A stretch of 64,000 bases of DNA from UBA7488 sp964414185 (GTDB lineage: Bacteria; Pseudomonadota; Alphaproteobacteria; CAAHEQ01; UBA3637): positions 1 through 64,000 of the forward strand of contig CAYPVK010000005.1 in NCBI GenBank assembly GCA_964414185.1, written 5' to 3'. Each line of letters begins with the position of its first letter. Position 1 is the stretch's first letter. The notes beneath the pieces were generated by a model, which was not told where the DNA came from, did not search any database, and was given only the letters and a program-made list of their open reading frames with translations. Shown piece after piece: positions 49,720 to 57,586 of the stretch. Made by a program: the position numbers and the translations under genes.

Positions 49720-50495
49720 ATTTTATATCAAACCTGTTTAATCGAAACGGTACAATAAAGCCCGAAGGGTTTCCTTTGACGTTAAAACATATTCAAACCA
49801 TTCGTTTGGCAATGTCTGTATTGGAAATGAATCCCGAAATGCAAATGCCGCTTGCTTCAAAAAGCATATTTGATTATCTGAATTCTTATTTTGAGCTGGA
49901 TGTCACATATTATGCGCATTCTTGGCAGGTGCGAATGAGAAAAGACATATCGTTCGATCATCAAAAACCGTCAGTCACAGTCGGGGACGTAACACGTCCG
50001 TTGGTATTTCCGCGGCAGATGTTGGCTAAGTGCCGTGGCGGGTGGGCGAATACCGATACGATTACTTTTTCGGAATTTAAAACGCCTCAGCGTATTGCCG
50101 CTTTAAAACAATGGTTGAAAAATACTTATGATGCGGATGTGGATTTGGAAAAAGAAGCGGGCTATGATGACAACAACGTTAAAATCGTTTGGAGTTCAAA
50201 CGGGCGCCAGTTTCCGCAAAAGGCATGGGATGTACCCTATTATGACGAATTGCTTTCCAGCGGCTTTGTTTTATGCCCGGACGGCGATTTTATTTGGACC
50301 TATCGTTTTTTCGAAGCCGTTATTTGCGGGGCGATACCGATTATTGAAAATATGTGTGAACTGTATGAAGGGTTTTATTTTTATGATATGAAAACGCCGC
50401 GCGAAGAGTTGATTTACCGACCCGAGCAGGCGGGAAACAATTTTAAATTACTGATGCAAAAATTCACATTGCCGGAGAAAACGAATGCGCGATAA
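49716..50495 (+). CDS. Exostosin-like glycosyltransferase
   Basis: The protein is 259 aa. The C-terminal part has the exostosin-family donor-binding pattern SSGFVLCPDGDFIWTYRFFEAVICGAIPIIE; the N-terminal half (LAKCRGGWANTD) is less conserved. It should transfer a sugar to a surface glycan; donor and acceptor unknown. Its start overlaps the preceding stop (ATGA) and its end overlaps the next gene by 11 nt, indicating tight translational coupling. Confidence 0.72.
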   Translation: MNFISNLFNRNGTIKPEGFPLTLKHIQTIRLAMSVLEMNPEMQMPLASKSIFDYLNSYFELDVTYYAHSWQVRMRKDISFDHQKPSVTVGDVTRPLVFPRQMLAKCRGGWANTDTITFSEFKTPQRIAALKQWLKNTYDADVDLEKEAGYDDNNVKIVWSSNGRQFPQKAWDVPYYDELLSSGFVLCPDGDFIWTYRFFEAVICGAIPIIENMCELYEGFYFYDMKTPREELIYRPEQAGNNFKLLMQKFTLPEKTNAR

Positions 50496-51309
50496 CATAA
50501 TTAACTTATTCTATTGCAAGGGTAAAAACTTTGGGGATGCGGTCAATCCGATATTGGTTGAGCGCGTTTTCGGCATCGCTTGCAAAAGTGTTCCGAAAAC
50601 ACAAGCGGAATTGATTGCCGTCGGCAGTATTATGCAAAGGTTTACGGCAGAAAATTTGGTATCGTCCGTTCAAAAGATGTTTTATCCTTTTTTGCATGTT
50701 TGGAGTTCGGGTTTCATTGCCGACGAAGAGCGCAAGTATTTCAAAAGAAATATTGACATTTATGCCGTTCGCGGTCGTTTGACGAAACAAAAGTGCGAAA
50801 AAATTTTAGGCAAAGAATTGGATATCCCGCTTGGCGATGGCGGTTTGTTGTTATCCGAGCTGTTGGACAGGAAAGTTCCGAAAAAGTATGAATTGGGCAT
50901 TATTCCCCATGTAGCGGATTTTAAAAATCCGATTTTTGAAAAAATAAATGATGCCGTCAACAATTCCGTGATTATTGACTTGTCCCAAGACCCCATGAAA
51001 GTTTTGAAAAGAATTGCAGCATGCAACTGTGTCATTTCCACCGCCATGCACGGATTGATTGCTGCCGATTCTTTGGGCATTCCCAATAAATGGATTGAAG
51101 TATCCGACCAAATCAATGGTACCGGGTTTAAATTCAGGGATTATTATTCCGCTTTCGGGTTGGACGGTATGGCGGCCAAGTATTTGACACCGGAAGAATC
51201 TTTTTATGAACGTGATTTAAAAGATGTGTACGACGATTATAAAATAAAAATGTCCGATGTTGAAGAGATTAAGAAAAAATTGTACAACGCTTTTCCGTTT
51301 AAACCGTAA
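50485..51309 (+). CDS. Polysaccharide pyruvyl transferase family protein
   Basis: The protein is 274 aa, of the CsaB/ExoV superfamily that adds pyruvate ketals from phosphoenolpyruvate to sugars. Features: N-terminal YCKGKNFGDAVNPILVERVF, the central VRGRLTKQK and GDGGLLLS, and the C-terminal CNCVISTAMHGLIAADSLGIP with the conserved His. A pyruvyl ketal would give the glycan negative charge. The gene overlaps its upstream neighbour and ends 19 nt before the next. Which sugar is modified cannot be said. Confidence 0.85.
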   Translation: MRDNIINLFYCKGKNFGDAVNPILVERVFGIACKSVPKTQAELIAVGSIMQRFTAENLVSSVQKMFYPFLHVWSSGFIADEERKYFKRNIDIYAVRGRLTKQKCEKILGKELDIPLGDGGLLLSELLDRKVPKKYELGIIPHVADFKNPIFEKINDAVNNSVIIDLSQDPMKVLKRIAACNCVISTAMHGLIAADSLGIPNKWIEVSDQINGTGFKFRDYYSAFGLDGMAAKYLTPEESFYERDLKDVYDDYKIKMSDVEEIKKKLYNAFPFKP

Positions 51310-51328
51310 TTTAAAACAGGGTTTCAAA

Positions 51329-52411
51329 ATGGCCAAAATATTGCACATTGCCAATTTTAATATGCTTAAAACCGTCGGACCGTCTCAAAATGCCATGCAA
51401 CGTAAAATTTCAAACGGCTTGGCGCGCATCGGGCATAACGTCATTGATTATTCGGACCGAGATTTATGCCGTATGTTCGGATTCGGGCATATGAACTTTT
51501 GGGGCAGGAAAAAGTTAAATGAACATTTAATAAGATTTTGCAAAGCGGTTAAACCCGACGCCATTGTGATGGGCCATGTCGATACGATTGATTTGGACAC
51601 TTTTTCGGAAATTAAAAAATTGTTTCCGGGTATTCGCATTTTGGAATGGTGTGTTGATGCCATTGTTCCGGATGCGGGTGCGGACAAACGTTTCAATGAC
51701 GATTGTGCATTTATGATGGCGCGCCTTAAAAAACAAAGTGCGGTGACGGATGCCATATTAATGACGACGGGCGACAAAAATGCCTTAAAGAAATTGAAAA
51801 CGGATACGAACTTTGTCGGATTCTTTCCCAATATTGTCGATAAAAGTATAGAAACGGGTGTCGCCTATGAAAAGGAAACATTGCCGTATGATTTGTTGTT
51901 TGCCGCCAATCCGACGTTAAAACGAAAAGTTTGCGGCAATTGGATGAACATGGACGACATTGCCCGCAGTATCGGCGTGGCCATGCCCGCCTTAAACGGT
52001 TTGTTCCCGGGATTAATCGGAACGCCGAAATTGCGCGGGGCCGATTATCAAAATGCTTGTGAACAAAGCGCGATGGGTTTATCCGTCAGCCATATCAACG
52101 ATGTTTATTTATACCAATCCGACAGGCTTGCGCATATTGTCGGTAATGGCGCACTTGCCTTTTTGGAAGGTCGTTCGGGTTATAAAGATTTTTTTAATGA
52201 TGACGAAATGGCCTTTTACGAAACGGTGGATGAATTATATGATAAAATCAAATTTTATCTGAACAATCCCGTTTCACGCCAAAAAGTTGCCAAAGCGGGC
52301 CATGACAAGTATGTCAATCTGTTTAATGAAATTCGTGTTGCCACGTATATGTCCGATGTATTGTTCAATGGCAAAGATTTGCATGGCATTCCGTGGGCCG
52401 TAGAAGTTTGA
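51329..52411 (+). CDS. Glycosyltransferase, GT-B type (group 1-like)
   Basis: About 360 aa from ATG 51329 (AGGG 8-10 nt before it); a longer frame from 51257 overlaps the upstream gene and is unlikely. The N-terminal domain starts ILHIANFNMLKTVGPSQNAM; the C-terminal part has LSVSHINDVYLYQSDRLAHI, GNGALAFLEG and the terminal helix of the Glyco_trans_1_2 type with DELYDKIKFYL. Likely builds a surface polysaccharide or LPS core. Fourth gene of the operon, 18 nt before the PHP phosphatase gene. Confidence 0.75.
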   Translation: MAKILHIANFNMLKTVGPSQNAMQRKISNGLARIGHNVIDYSDRDLCRMFGFGHMNFWGRKKLNEHLIRFCKAVKPDAIVMGHVDTIDLDTFSEIKKLFPGIRILEWCVDAIVPDAGADKRFNDDCAFMMARLKKQSAVTDAILMTTGDKNALKKLKTDTNFVGFFPNIVDKSIETGVAYEKETLPYDLLFAANPTLKRKVCGNWMNMDDIARSIGVAMPALNGLFPGLIGTPKLRGADYQNACEQSAMGLSVSHINDVYLYQSDRLAHIVGNGALAFLEGRSGYKDFFNDDEMAFYETVDELYDKIKFYLNNPVSRQKVAKAGHDKYVNLFNEIRVATYMSDVLFNGKDLHGIPWAVEV

Positions 52412-52429
52412 TTTTTTTGGGAGAAAAGT

Positions 52430-53230
52430 ATGCAAAAATTCAGTTATCATTGCCATACAACCAATTCGGACGGAAAAAATACGCCGCTTGAAATGATTGA
52501 ACAGGCACAAGAGCTTGGTTTTCAATCTATCGGCATTACCGACCATTTCAGCTATCACCCCGATAATGATGACCATTCGCCGTGGGATATGTCCACCGTG
52601 AACAAAGCAATTGATTATTGGAAGCGGTGTTATGATAAAGTTCAGGAAGCCGCCGCGCAGGCGAAAATAAAAGTTTTGTTCGGATTTGAAGTCGATTTTT
52701 ACAAAAGTGCGCGATGGCGCCATGATTTTGAAAAAATTTTGGCACATTGTCCCTATGATTATTTATTAACGTCAACGCATTATTTGCGAAATGCGGACGA
52801 AAGCAAACGCATATCGTTATTCCACACAAGCTCCAATGTTCAATATGATGACGAATTGTTGGACAGTTTTTGGGATACGACGGCGGCGGCGGTCCAAAGC
52901 GGTTATTTTGCTTTTGTCGGGCATATGGATTTATTCGAACACCGCGGTATTGCCAAAAAAGCATATACGGATGAAAAGGTACGCGTGTTTGAGTTAATGC
53001 AAAAACATCAAATCGCAACGGAATTAAATACGGGCGGCAAACGCCACGGTGCCTTGTTTTATCCCACGCGTGCCTTTTTGGAAGAAATGTTGCCCTATCA
53101 CATTAAATTAATGATTAATGACGATGCGCATAATATCGGGCAAACGGGCGCTTTTTTCAATGAAGCCGAAGAATTGCTTGCACAAATCGGATATATCGAC
53201 CGCATTGATTTGGCCAATAAAATAAAATAA
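52430..53230 (+). CDS. PHP-domain phosphatase, HisJ-like
   Basis: PHP-family metal-dependent phosphoesterase of 266 aa. Metal-binding motifs: YHCHTTNSDG (H7, H9), GITDHFSYH, GFEVDFY, STHYLRN, FVGHMDLFEH and the C-terminal INDDAHN. Closest in style to histidinol-phosphatase HisJ, but no his gene is near; it is fused by position to a surface-glycan operon (18 nt after the glycosyltransferase). PHP phosphatases also dephosphorylate tyrosine in capsule control (CpsB/YwqE), so a role in the glycan pathway is a real alternative. GGAG precedes the ATG. Confidence 0.82.
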   Translation: MQKFSYHCHTTNSDGKNTPLEMIEQAQELGFQSIGITDHFSYHPDNDDHSPWDMSTVNKAIDYWKRCYDKVQEAAAQAKIKVLFGFEVDFYKSARWRHDFEKILAHCPYDYLLTSTHYLRNADESKRISLFHTSSNVQYDDELLDSFWDTTAAAVQSGYFAFVGHMDLFEHRGIAKKAYTDEKVRVFELMQKHQIATELNTGGKRHGALFYPTRAFLEEMLPYHIKLMINDDAHNIGQTGAFFNEAEELLAQIGYIDRIDLANKIK

Positions 53231-53245
53231 GTTTTACCGAAATAT

Positions 53246-53830
53246 TTATTCTTGTTCCAATTCGTCATAAACACGGCGGATTTCTCGGATATCCTGCCAC
53301 ATCAACCATTTCGGACTGCCCGGTGTACGTTGCTGGTTACGCAATAAATACGACGGGTGGAATATCGGCATCATTTTGGCGCCGTTCGGGCCGTCAAACC
53401 ATTGACCGCGAACTTTTGTAATGCCCAAATCCGTATCAACGAATGATTTTAAAGCCACTTTGCCGCACAGCAAAATAATGCGCGGTTTGATAATTTCCAA
53501 TTGTGCATCCAAAAATTCACGGCAGGCGTCTTTTTCCTGCGGTGTCGGGTCGCGGTTGTCAGGCGGGCGGCATTTGATGGTATTGCAAATATAAATGTCT
53601 TTTTCGCGTGAAAAGTCGACGGATTCAAATATTTTATCCAATAATTGGCCCGCTTTCCCGATGAACGGTTTGCCTTGTTGGTCTTCATAAAAACCGGGGG
53701 CTTCCCCGATCAACATCATTTTGGCGGCCGGATTGCCGTCGGAAAAAACCGTATTTGTCCGAGAAAGAGCTAAACCGCATTTTTGGCAATGGGCGCATTT
53801 TTCGCGCCAAATTTCAAGCTCCGGAATCAT
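53246..53830 (-). CDS. Uracil-DNA glycosylase, family 4 type (4Fe-4S)
   Basis: Removes uracil from DNA. The 194 aa hold the iron-sulfur cysteines (first pair in CAHCQKC near the N-terminus, others in NTIKC and within ACREFLDAQ), motif A GEAPGFYEDQQGKPFIGKAG, and motif B HPSYLLRN. The catalytic pattern corresponds to the heat-stable family 4 enzymes that are common in alphaproteobacteria. AAGGAGG precedes the start. Convergent with the PHP gene. Confidence 0.92.
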   Translation of the reverse strand: MIPELEIWREKCAHCQKCGLALSRTNTVFSDGNPAAKMMLIGEAPGFYEDQQGKPFIGKAGQLLDKIFESVDFSREKDIYICNTIKCRPPDNRDPTPQEKDACREFLDAQLEIIKPRIILLCGKVALKSFVDTDLGITKVRGQWFDGPNGAKMMPIFHPSYLLRNQQRTPGSPKWLMWQDIREIRRVYDELEQE

Positions 53831-53928
53831 AGTGTTTGCCTCCTTGTTGTTCGGACGGTTTATTGTGCCTGAAATTTTATGTGTTTACAAGTTATTTTTT
53901 ATGTTTTTTTGGGTACGACGGATACGAA

Positions 53929-53967
53929 AATGCCTCTTTGGGGAGATATGAAAACCAAAGAGGCATT
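53929..53967 (-). terminator. Long hairpin downstream of the peroxiredoxin gene
   Basis: AATGCCTCTTTGG (53929-53941) / CCAAAGAGGCATT (53955-53967) is a perfect 13-bp stem with a 13-nt loop. On the minus strand it is followed by a short T-run (ATTTTCG), consistent with termination of the peroxiredoxin transcript 24 nt after the stop codon. Confidence 0.65.
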
Positions 53968-53990
53968 CCCTAAGACCCTCGTTAAAGGAT

Positions 53991-54725
53991 CTAACTTGTG
54001 CGCTTATTTGTTTTTTGTTTCTTTTTTAATTTTTCATCGATTTTTTCTTTTTGCAGCGGTTCAGTCGATAAAAACCAAGCGCAAGAGGTTTGTTTGTTTT
54101 TGCCCGAACATTTATCGGCACCGTCCAATGTGGACGGATTCGGAACGATGACATCGTCGCCCGGTTGCCAATCGGCGGGTGTGGAACGGCCGAATTCGTC
54201 GGCGACTTGCAAACTCATTAAAATCCGTTTAATCTCTTCAAAATTGCGTCCCGTTGAGGCAGGATAATACAAAATCGTTCGGATTATTCCTTTCGGGTCG
54301 ATAAAGAACACGGCGCGGACGGCTTTCGTATCGCTGGAGCCCGGATGAATCATGCCGTATTTTTTGGCGATATGCATACTTAAATCGGCAATCAGCGGGA
54401 AATTGATACGCATGTTTTCCATGCCGTTAAATTTAACTTGTTTTTCAATTTCGTGCAACCAAGCGATATGGCTGGAAAGGCTGTCAACCGACAACCCGAT
54501 TAATTCGGTATTTAATGCTTTGAATTGATCGGCCAGTTTTGAAAAAGTCATGAATTCCGTCGTACAAACGGGTGTAAAATCGGCCGGATGGCTGAATAAA
54601 ATGACCCATTCTCCGATGAAATCTTTAGGAAAATCAATCATGCCCTGAGTCGTTTCGGCCGTAAAGGCAGGCGCTTTGTCGCCGATAAGCGGCAACCGGT
54701 CTTTACTTGTGTCTGTGTTTGTCAT
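53991..54725 (-). CDS. Peroxiredoxin (Prx6/AhpC-TSA family)
   Basis: Thiol peroxidase of 244 aa that reduces hydrogen peroxide and organic peroxides. Peroxidatic C54 sits in SHPADFTPVCTTE. The long C-terminal domain (RSTPADWQPGDDVIVP) is that of the Prx6/archaeal-type group. Two further cysteines, C206 and C215 (DKCSGKNKQTSC), match the extra pair of archaeal homologues and could form the resolving disulfide. The last 18 residues are Lys-rich (EKLKKKQKTNKRTS) and unusual. Anaerobes often keep such enzymes against air exposure. Confidence 0.9.
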   Translation of the reverse strand: MTNTDTSKDRLPLIGDKAPAFTAETTQGMIDFPKDFIGEWVILFSHPADFTPVCTTEFMTFSKLADQFKALNTELIGLSVDSLSSHIAWLHEIEKQVKFNGMENMRINFPLIADLSMHIAKKYGMIHPGSSDTKAVRAVFFIDPKGIIRTILYYPASTGRNFEEIKRILMSLQVADEFGRSTPADWQPGDDVIVPNPSTLDGADKCSGKNKQTSCAWFLSTEPLQKEKIDEKLKKKQKTNKRTS

Positions 54726-54831
54726 TATGATTTTCTCCCCCTAAAAATCTGAACTTTCTATGAGCACATAGGCATAAATTTTTTAAAATTCAAGAGGCAT
54801 TTTGACAATTGTTAAAAAATATTTATCCCCC

Positions 54832-54859
54832 TTGATTTTAAGCCGAAATATGGTAGTAT
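54832..54859 (+). promoter_or_regulatory. Sigma-70-type promoter for the OmpA-family lipoprotein
   Basis: TTGATT (54832-54837), 16-bp spacer, TAGTAT (54854-54859), 60 bp before the start codon. Confidence 0.45.
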
Positions 54860-54919
54860 GTTTTACAAATTTATTGAAAGCCTTAGGGCAGAAACCGTTA
54901 AAAAGGAAAAGGAGGAAAA

Positions 54920-55558
54920 ATGCGTAAAATTTTATTGACATTGGTATTGGCATCGTTGTTGACCGCTTGTGCAACCGACCCGTATACGGGCGAAAGCAAA
55001 GTATCCAAGACCGCTTGGGGAACGGGTATCGGTGCGGCCGCCGGTGCGGGAATCGGCGCTTTGGCGGGCGGTAAAAAAGGCGCTTTAATCGGCGCCGGCG
55101 CCGGTGCTTTGGTCGGTGTCGGGGGTGGTGCCTATATGGACATTCAAGCGCGCAAATTGCGTGAAGAATTGCAAGGCACCGGCGTACAGGTAGCACAGGA
55201 AGGCGGCCGCGTTTATTTGATTATGCCGGGCAATGTAACGTTTGATACAAACCAAGCGACCATTCGTCCCGGGTTTCAACCGGTTTTAAATTCCGTTGCT
55301 AAGGTTATTAACGAATACGACAAAACAATGGTGGAAATCATCGGGTATACCGATTCGACGGGCAGTGCCGCTACCAATAATGCATTATCGTTGCGCCGCG
55401 CCAATGCCGTTTCGAATTATTTGCGCTTGCAAGGCGTTGACGGCAACCGTATCGTAACGGATGGGTTGGGTTCTCAAAATCCGATTGCTTCCAATGCAAC
55501 GGCCGCCGGGCGCGAACAAAACAGACGAGTGGAAATTACGTTAATTAACCGTCAATAA
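54920..55558 (+). CDS. OmpA-family lipoprotein with glycine zipper
   Basis: The protein is 212 aa: lipoprotein signal with lipobox LTAC (C17), a Gly/Ala-rich zipper (about 35-75, GIGAAAGAGIGALAGGKKGA) that may pack in the membrane, then an OmpA-like peptidoglycan-binding domain (about 105-212) with FDTNQATIRPGF, IGYTDSTGSAATNNALSLRRA and the closing REQNRRVEITL. It is like YiaD, anchoring the outer membrane to the wall. AAGGAGG precedes ATG 54920. Confidence 0.9.
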   Translation: MRKILLTLVLASLLTACATDPYTGESKVSKTAWGTGIGAAAGAGIGALAGGKKGALIGAGAGALVGVGGGAYMDIQARKLREELQGTGVQVAQEGGRVYLIMPGNVTFDTNQATIRPGFQPVLNSVAKVINEYDKTMVEIIGYTDSTGSAATNNALSLRRANAVSNYLRLQGVDGNRIVTDGLGSQNPIASNATAAGREQNRRVEITLINRQ

Positions 55559-55661
55559 TCAAGGCGTTAATTGTCGGGAAAGCTTGCTTGGGGAAACGGG
55601 CAGGTTTTTTTTATCCGATTATGTATAAAGGCATTGACAGCGGTTTAAAAGGAAAACAAAC

Positions 55662-56636
55662 ATGGAAAAGAAAATAAACATCGGCGTTATCGGGTACGGC
55701 ACGGTCGGGCGCGGTACCGTCCAAACGTTAATCGGAAATGCCGAAGAAATCAAACGCAAAACAAAAATAAATGCGGTTGTCGCGGGTGTAGCCGATACGC
55801 AGATTGCGGATAAAAATGATTTGTATCTGGAACGGGTGCCGATAAAAACCGTTGATGCGGACGAATTAATCGAAAATCCCGATATCGACGTCGTTGTTGA
55901 ACTTATCGGCGGTACGGGCGCGGCGTTTGATATTATTTTAAAAGCTTTAAAAAACGGCAAACATGTCGTTACGGCCAATAAAGCTTTGTTGGCAACGCGC
56001 GGCAAAGAATTGATTGCGGCGGCGGTACAATCGCACCGCCGTTTGATGTTTGAAGCCGGCGTGGGCGGCGGTATTCCGGTTTTAAGCGTTTTGCAAAATG
56101 ATTTAACGGCCAATAAGATTTTAAAAATCGAAGGCATTGTCAACGGTACATGCAACTACATTTTAACGCGGATGGAACAAGAAAAGTTGCCCTTTGAAAC
56201 GATTTTGGCTGATGCCCAGAAGTTGGGTTATGCCGAAGCGGATCCGAGCGGCGACGTCGAAGGGTACGACAGTGTTTATAAAATGATTATTTTGGCGTAT
56301 TTGGCGTATGGCAAATGGGTGGATGTCAAAGACGTTACACGTGTCGGTATCACGAAAATCGATTTGGCTCAGATTGAAGCGGCCCATTTGGCGGGCAAGC
56401 GTATTAAATTAATCGGAACGGTTGAAAAGCAAGGTAATGATATTTTTGTTGCCGTTAAACCGACGGCTGTTGAAATCGGCACGCAGCTTGCGGCTGTCAG
56501 TGGCGTTTTCAACGGCATTCAAATTACGGGCGATAAGGTCGGCCCGTTGTTTTTGCAAGGCCAAGGCGCGGGGTCTTTGGCAACCGCCAGTGCGGTTTGT
56601 GCCGATATTTTAAAAATTGCGGGTGCGGCCGAATAG
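55662..56636 (+). CDS. hom: Homoserine dehydrogenase without ACT domain
   Basis: Reduces aspartate semialdehyde to homoserine on the way to threonine and methionine. The 324 aa begin with the Rossmann motif IGVIGYGTVGRGTVQTL; catalytic features include TANKALLATRGKEL, the NGTCNYILTRM motif, ADPSGDVEGYDSVYK and the final GAGSLATASAVCADI. The protein stops at the end of the catalytic domain, about 100 residues shorter than the usual ~430-aa bacterial enzyme; the regulatory ACT domain is missing, so threonine feedback is likely absent or indirect. AAAGGAAAAC stands before the ATG. The gene stands alone. Confidence 0.93.
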   Translation: MEKKINIGVIGYGTVGRGTVQTLIGNAEEIKRKTKINAVVAGVADTQIADKNDLYLERVPIKTVDADELIENPDIDVVVELIGGTGAAFDIILKALKNGKHVVTANKALLATRGKELIAAAVQSHRRLMFEAGVGGGIPVLSVLQNDLTANKILKIEGIVNGTCNYILTRMEQEKLPFETILADAQKLGYAEADPSGDVEGYDSVYKMIILAYLAYGKWVDVKDVTRVGITKIDLAQIEAAHLAGKRIKLIGTVEKQGNDIFVAVKPTAVEIGTQLAAVSGVFNGIQITGDKVGPLFLQGQGAGSLATASAVCADILKIAGAAE

Positions 56637-56722
56637 AGTTATGTAATCTTGCAAGAAAAAAAAGGCGCCGTTTAAACGTCCTTTATTTCATTTGTTAAAG
56701 TTTATTTATTGTTGACGGTTGA

Positions 56723-57382
56723 TTATGGCCGATAAATTTTGTCAATGAACTTTTGAACGGTCGGCAATATTTTTTGAACCATGATGTCAACGCCTTTCGC
56801 ACTCGGGTGAATGTGGTCTGCCAATACGTTTTTGTTAGGCATTTGCAATGTTATCAACGAAGTCCCTTTAAAAACGCCGTCCATGAAAAACGGATAAAAA
56901 ACCAGGTTATGTTTTTGGGCCAAATCCGCATACATTTTTTTGAATTGTTGTTGATACGGGGCGGGTTTAATCAGCGGTGCCTGCATGCCGACCAACAAAA
57001 CGGGAATATCATAATTTTGAAACGTTTGAATCAGCTGTTCCAAATTGCCGTTAATCGTTTCGATCGGTTCGTCGCGCAAAGCGTCATTAATGCCCAGTTC
57101 CAAAATGACCGCATCGGGTTTTTGAGCCAAAGCTGTTGAAAGTTTTTGAACGCCGCCCGCCGTTGTTTCGCCCGAACGGCTGAAGTTGATGACAGTAAGG
57201 TTGTTATAGCCTTTGCTTTTTAGCGCCTTGCCCAATTTTGAATAAAATGAATCCATCGCGTTTAAACCGTAACCGGCACTTAAAGAATCCCCCATAACCA
57301 TCAGGTTAAACGGTTTGGCTGCCGCTGTCAGCGAAACGGCGTTTATGAAAGCGGCACATATCAAAATCCATAAATAATGCAT
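56723..57382 (-). CDS. tesA: SGNH-type esterase (TesA/arylesterase-like)
   Basis: Periplasmic or exported lipase/thioesterase of 219 aa. Signal peptide (about 1-22, ending AAAKP). SGNH blocks: GDSLSAGYGL (Ser), SGETTAGGV (Gly), ELGINDALRD (Asn) and the catalytic Asp-His pair DHIHPSAKG. AAGGAGG precedes the ATG. In many alphaproteobacteria it lies next to an ABC lipid exporter, which is not seen here. Substrate range is not predictable. Confidence 0.88.
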   Translation of the reverse strand: MHYLWILICAAFINAVSLTAAAKPFNLMVMGDSLSAGYGLNAMDSFYSKLGKALKSKGYNNLTVINFSRSGETTAGGVQKLSTALAQKPDAVILELGINDALRDEPIETINGNLEQLIQTFQNYDIPVLLVGMQAPLIKPAPYQQQFKKMYADLAQKHNLVFYPFFMDGVFKGTSLITLQMPNKNVLADHIHPSAKGVDIMVQKILPTVQKFIDKIYRP

Positions 57383-57454
57383 ATTTTCCTCCTTATCATA
57401 TTTTTAACTATATATATTTTTGCCGATTGGTACAAGTATCGAATAGAAATGCCG

Positions 57455-57487
57455 TAAAAAAACGCCGACGATTCTAAATCATCGGCG
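57455..57487 (-). terminator. Terminator of the marR-macA-macB-tolC operon
   Basis: On the minus strand CGCCGATGAT pairs with ATCGTCGGCG (one mismatch), followed by a T-run (plus 57455-57462). It is 100 nt after the last gene of the operon. Confidence 0.85.
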
Positions 57488-57586
57488 AGAAAAAAAATAA
57501 AACAACGCATACCTTTGATTTATTTTTTATCATTTCGGTCGAACGGAAAAACATTTCGGCATAACATACCGATTTTGTTCGCCTGA

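Noticed and set aside
48952..53230. Capsule biosynthesis locus with export genes
   Set aside because: No Wzx/Wzy, Wza/Wzc or ABC export gene is present; only sugar-transfer and modification genes.
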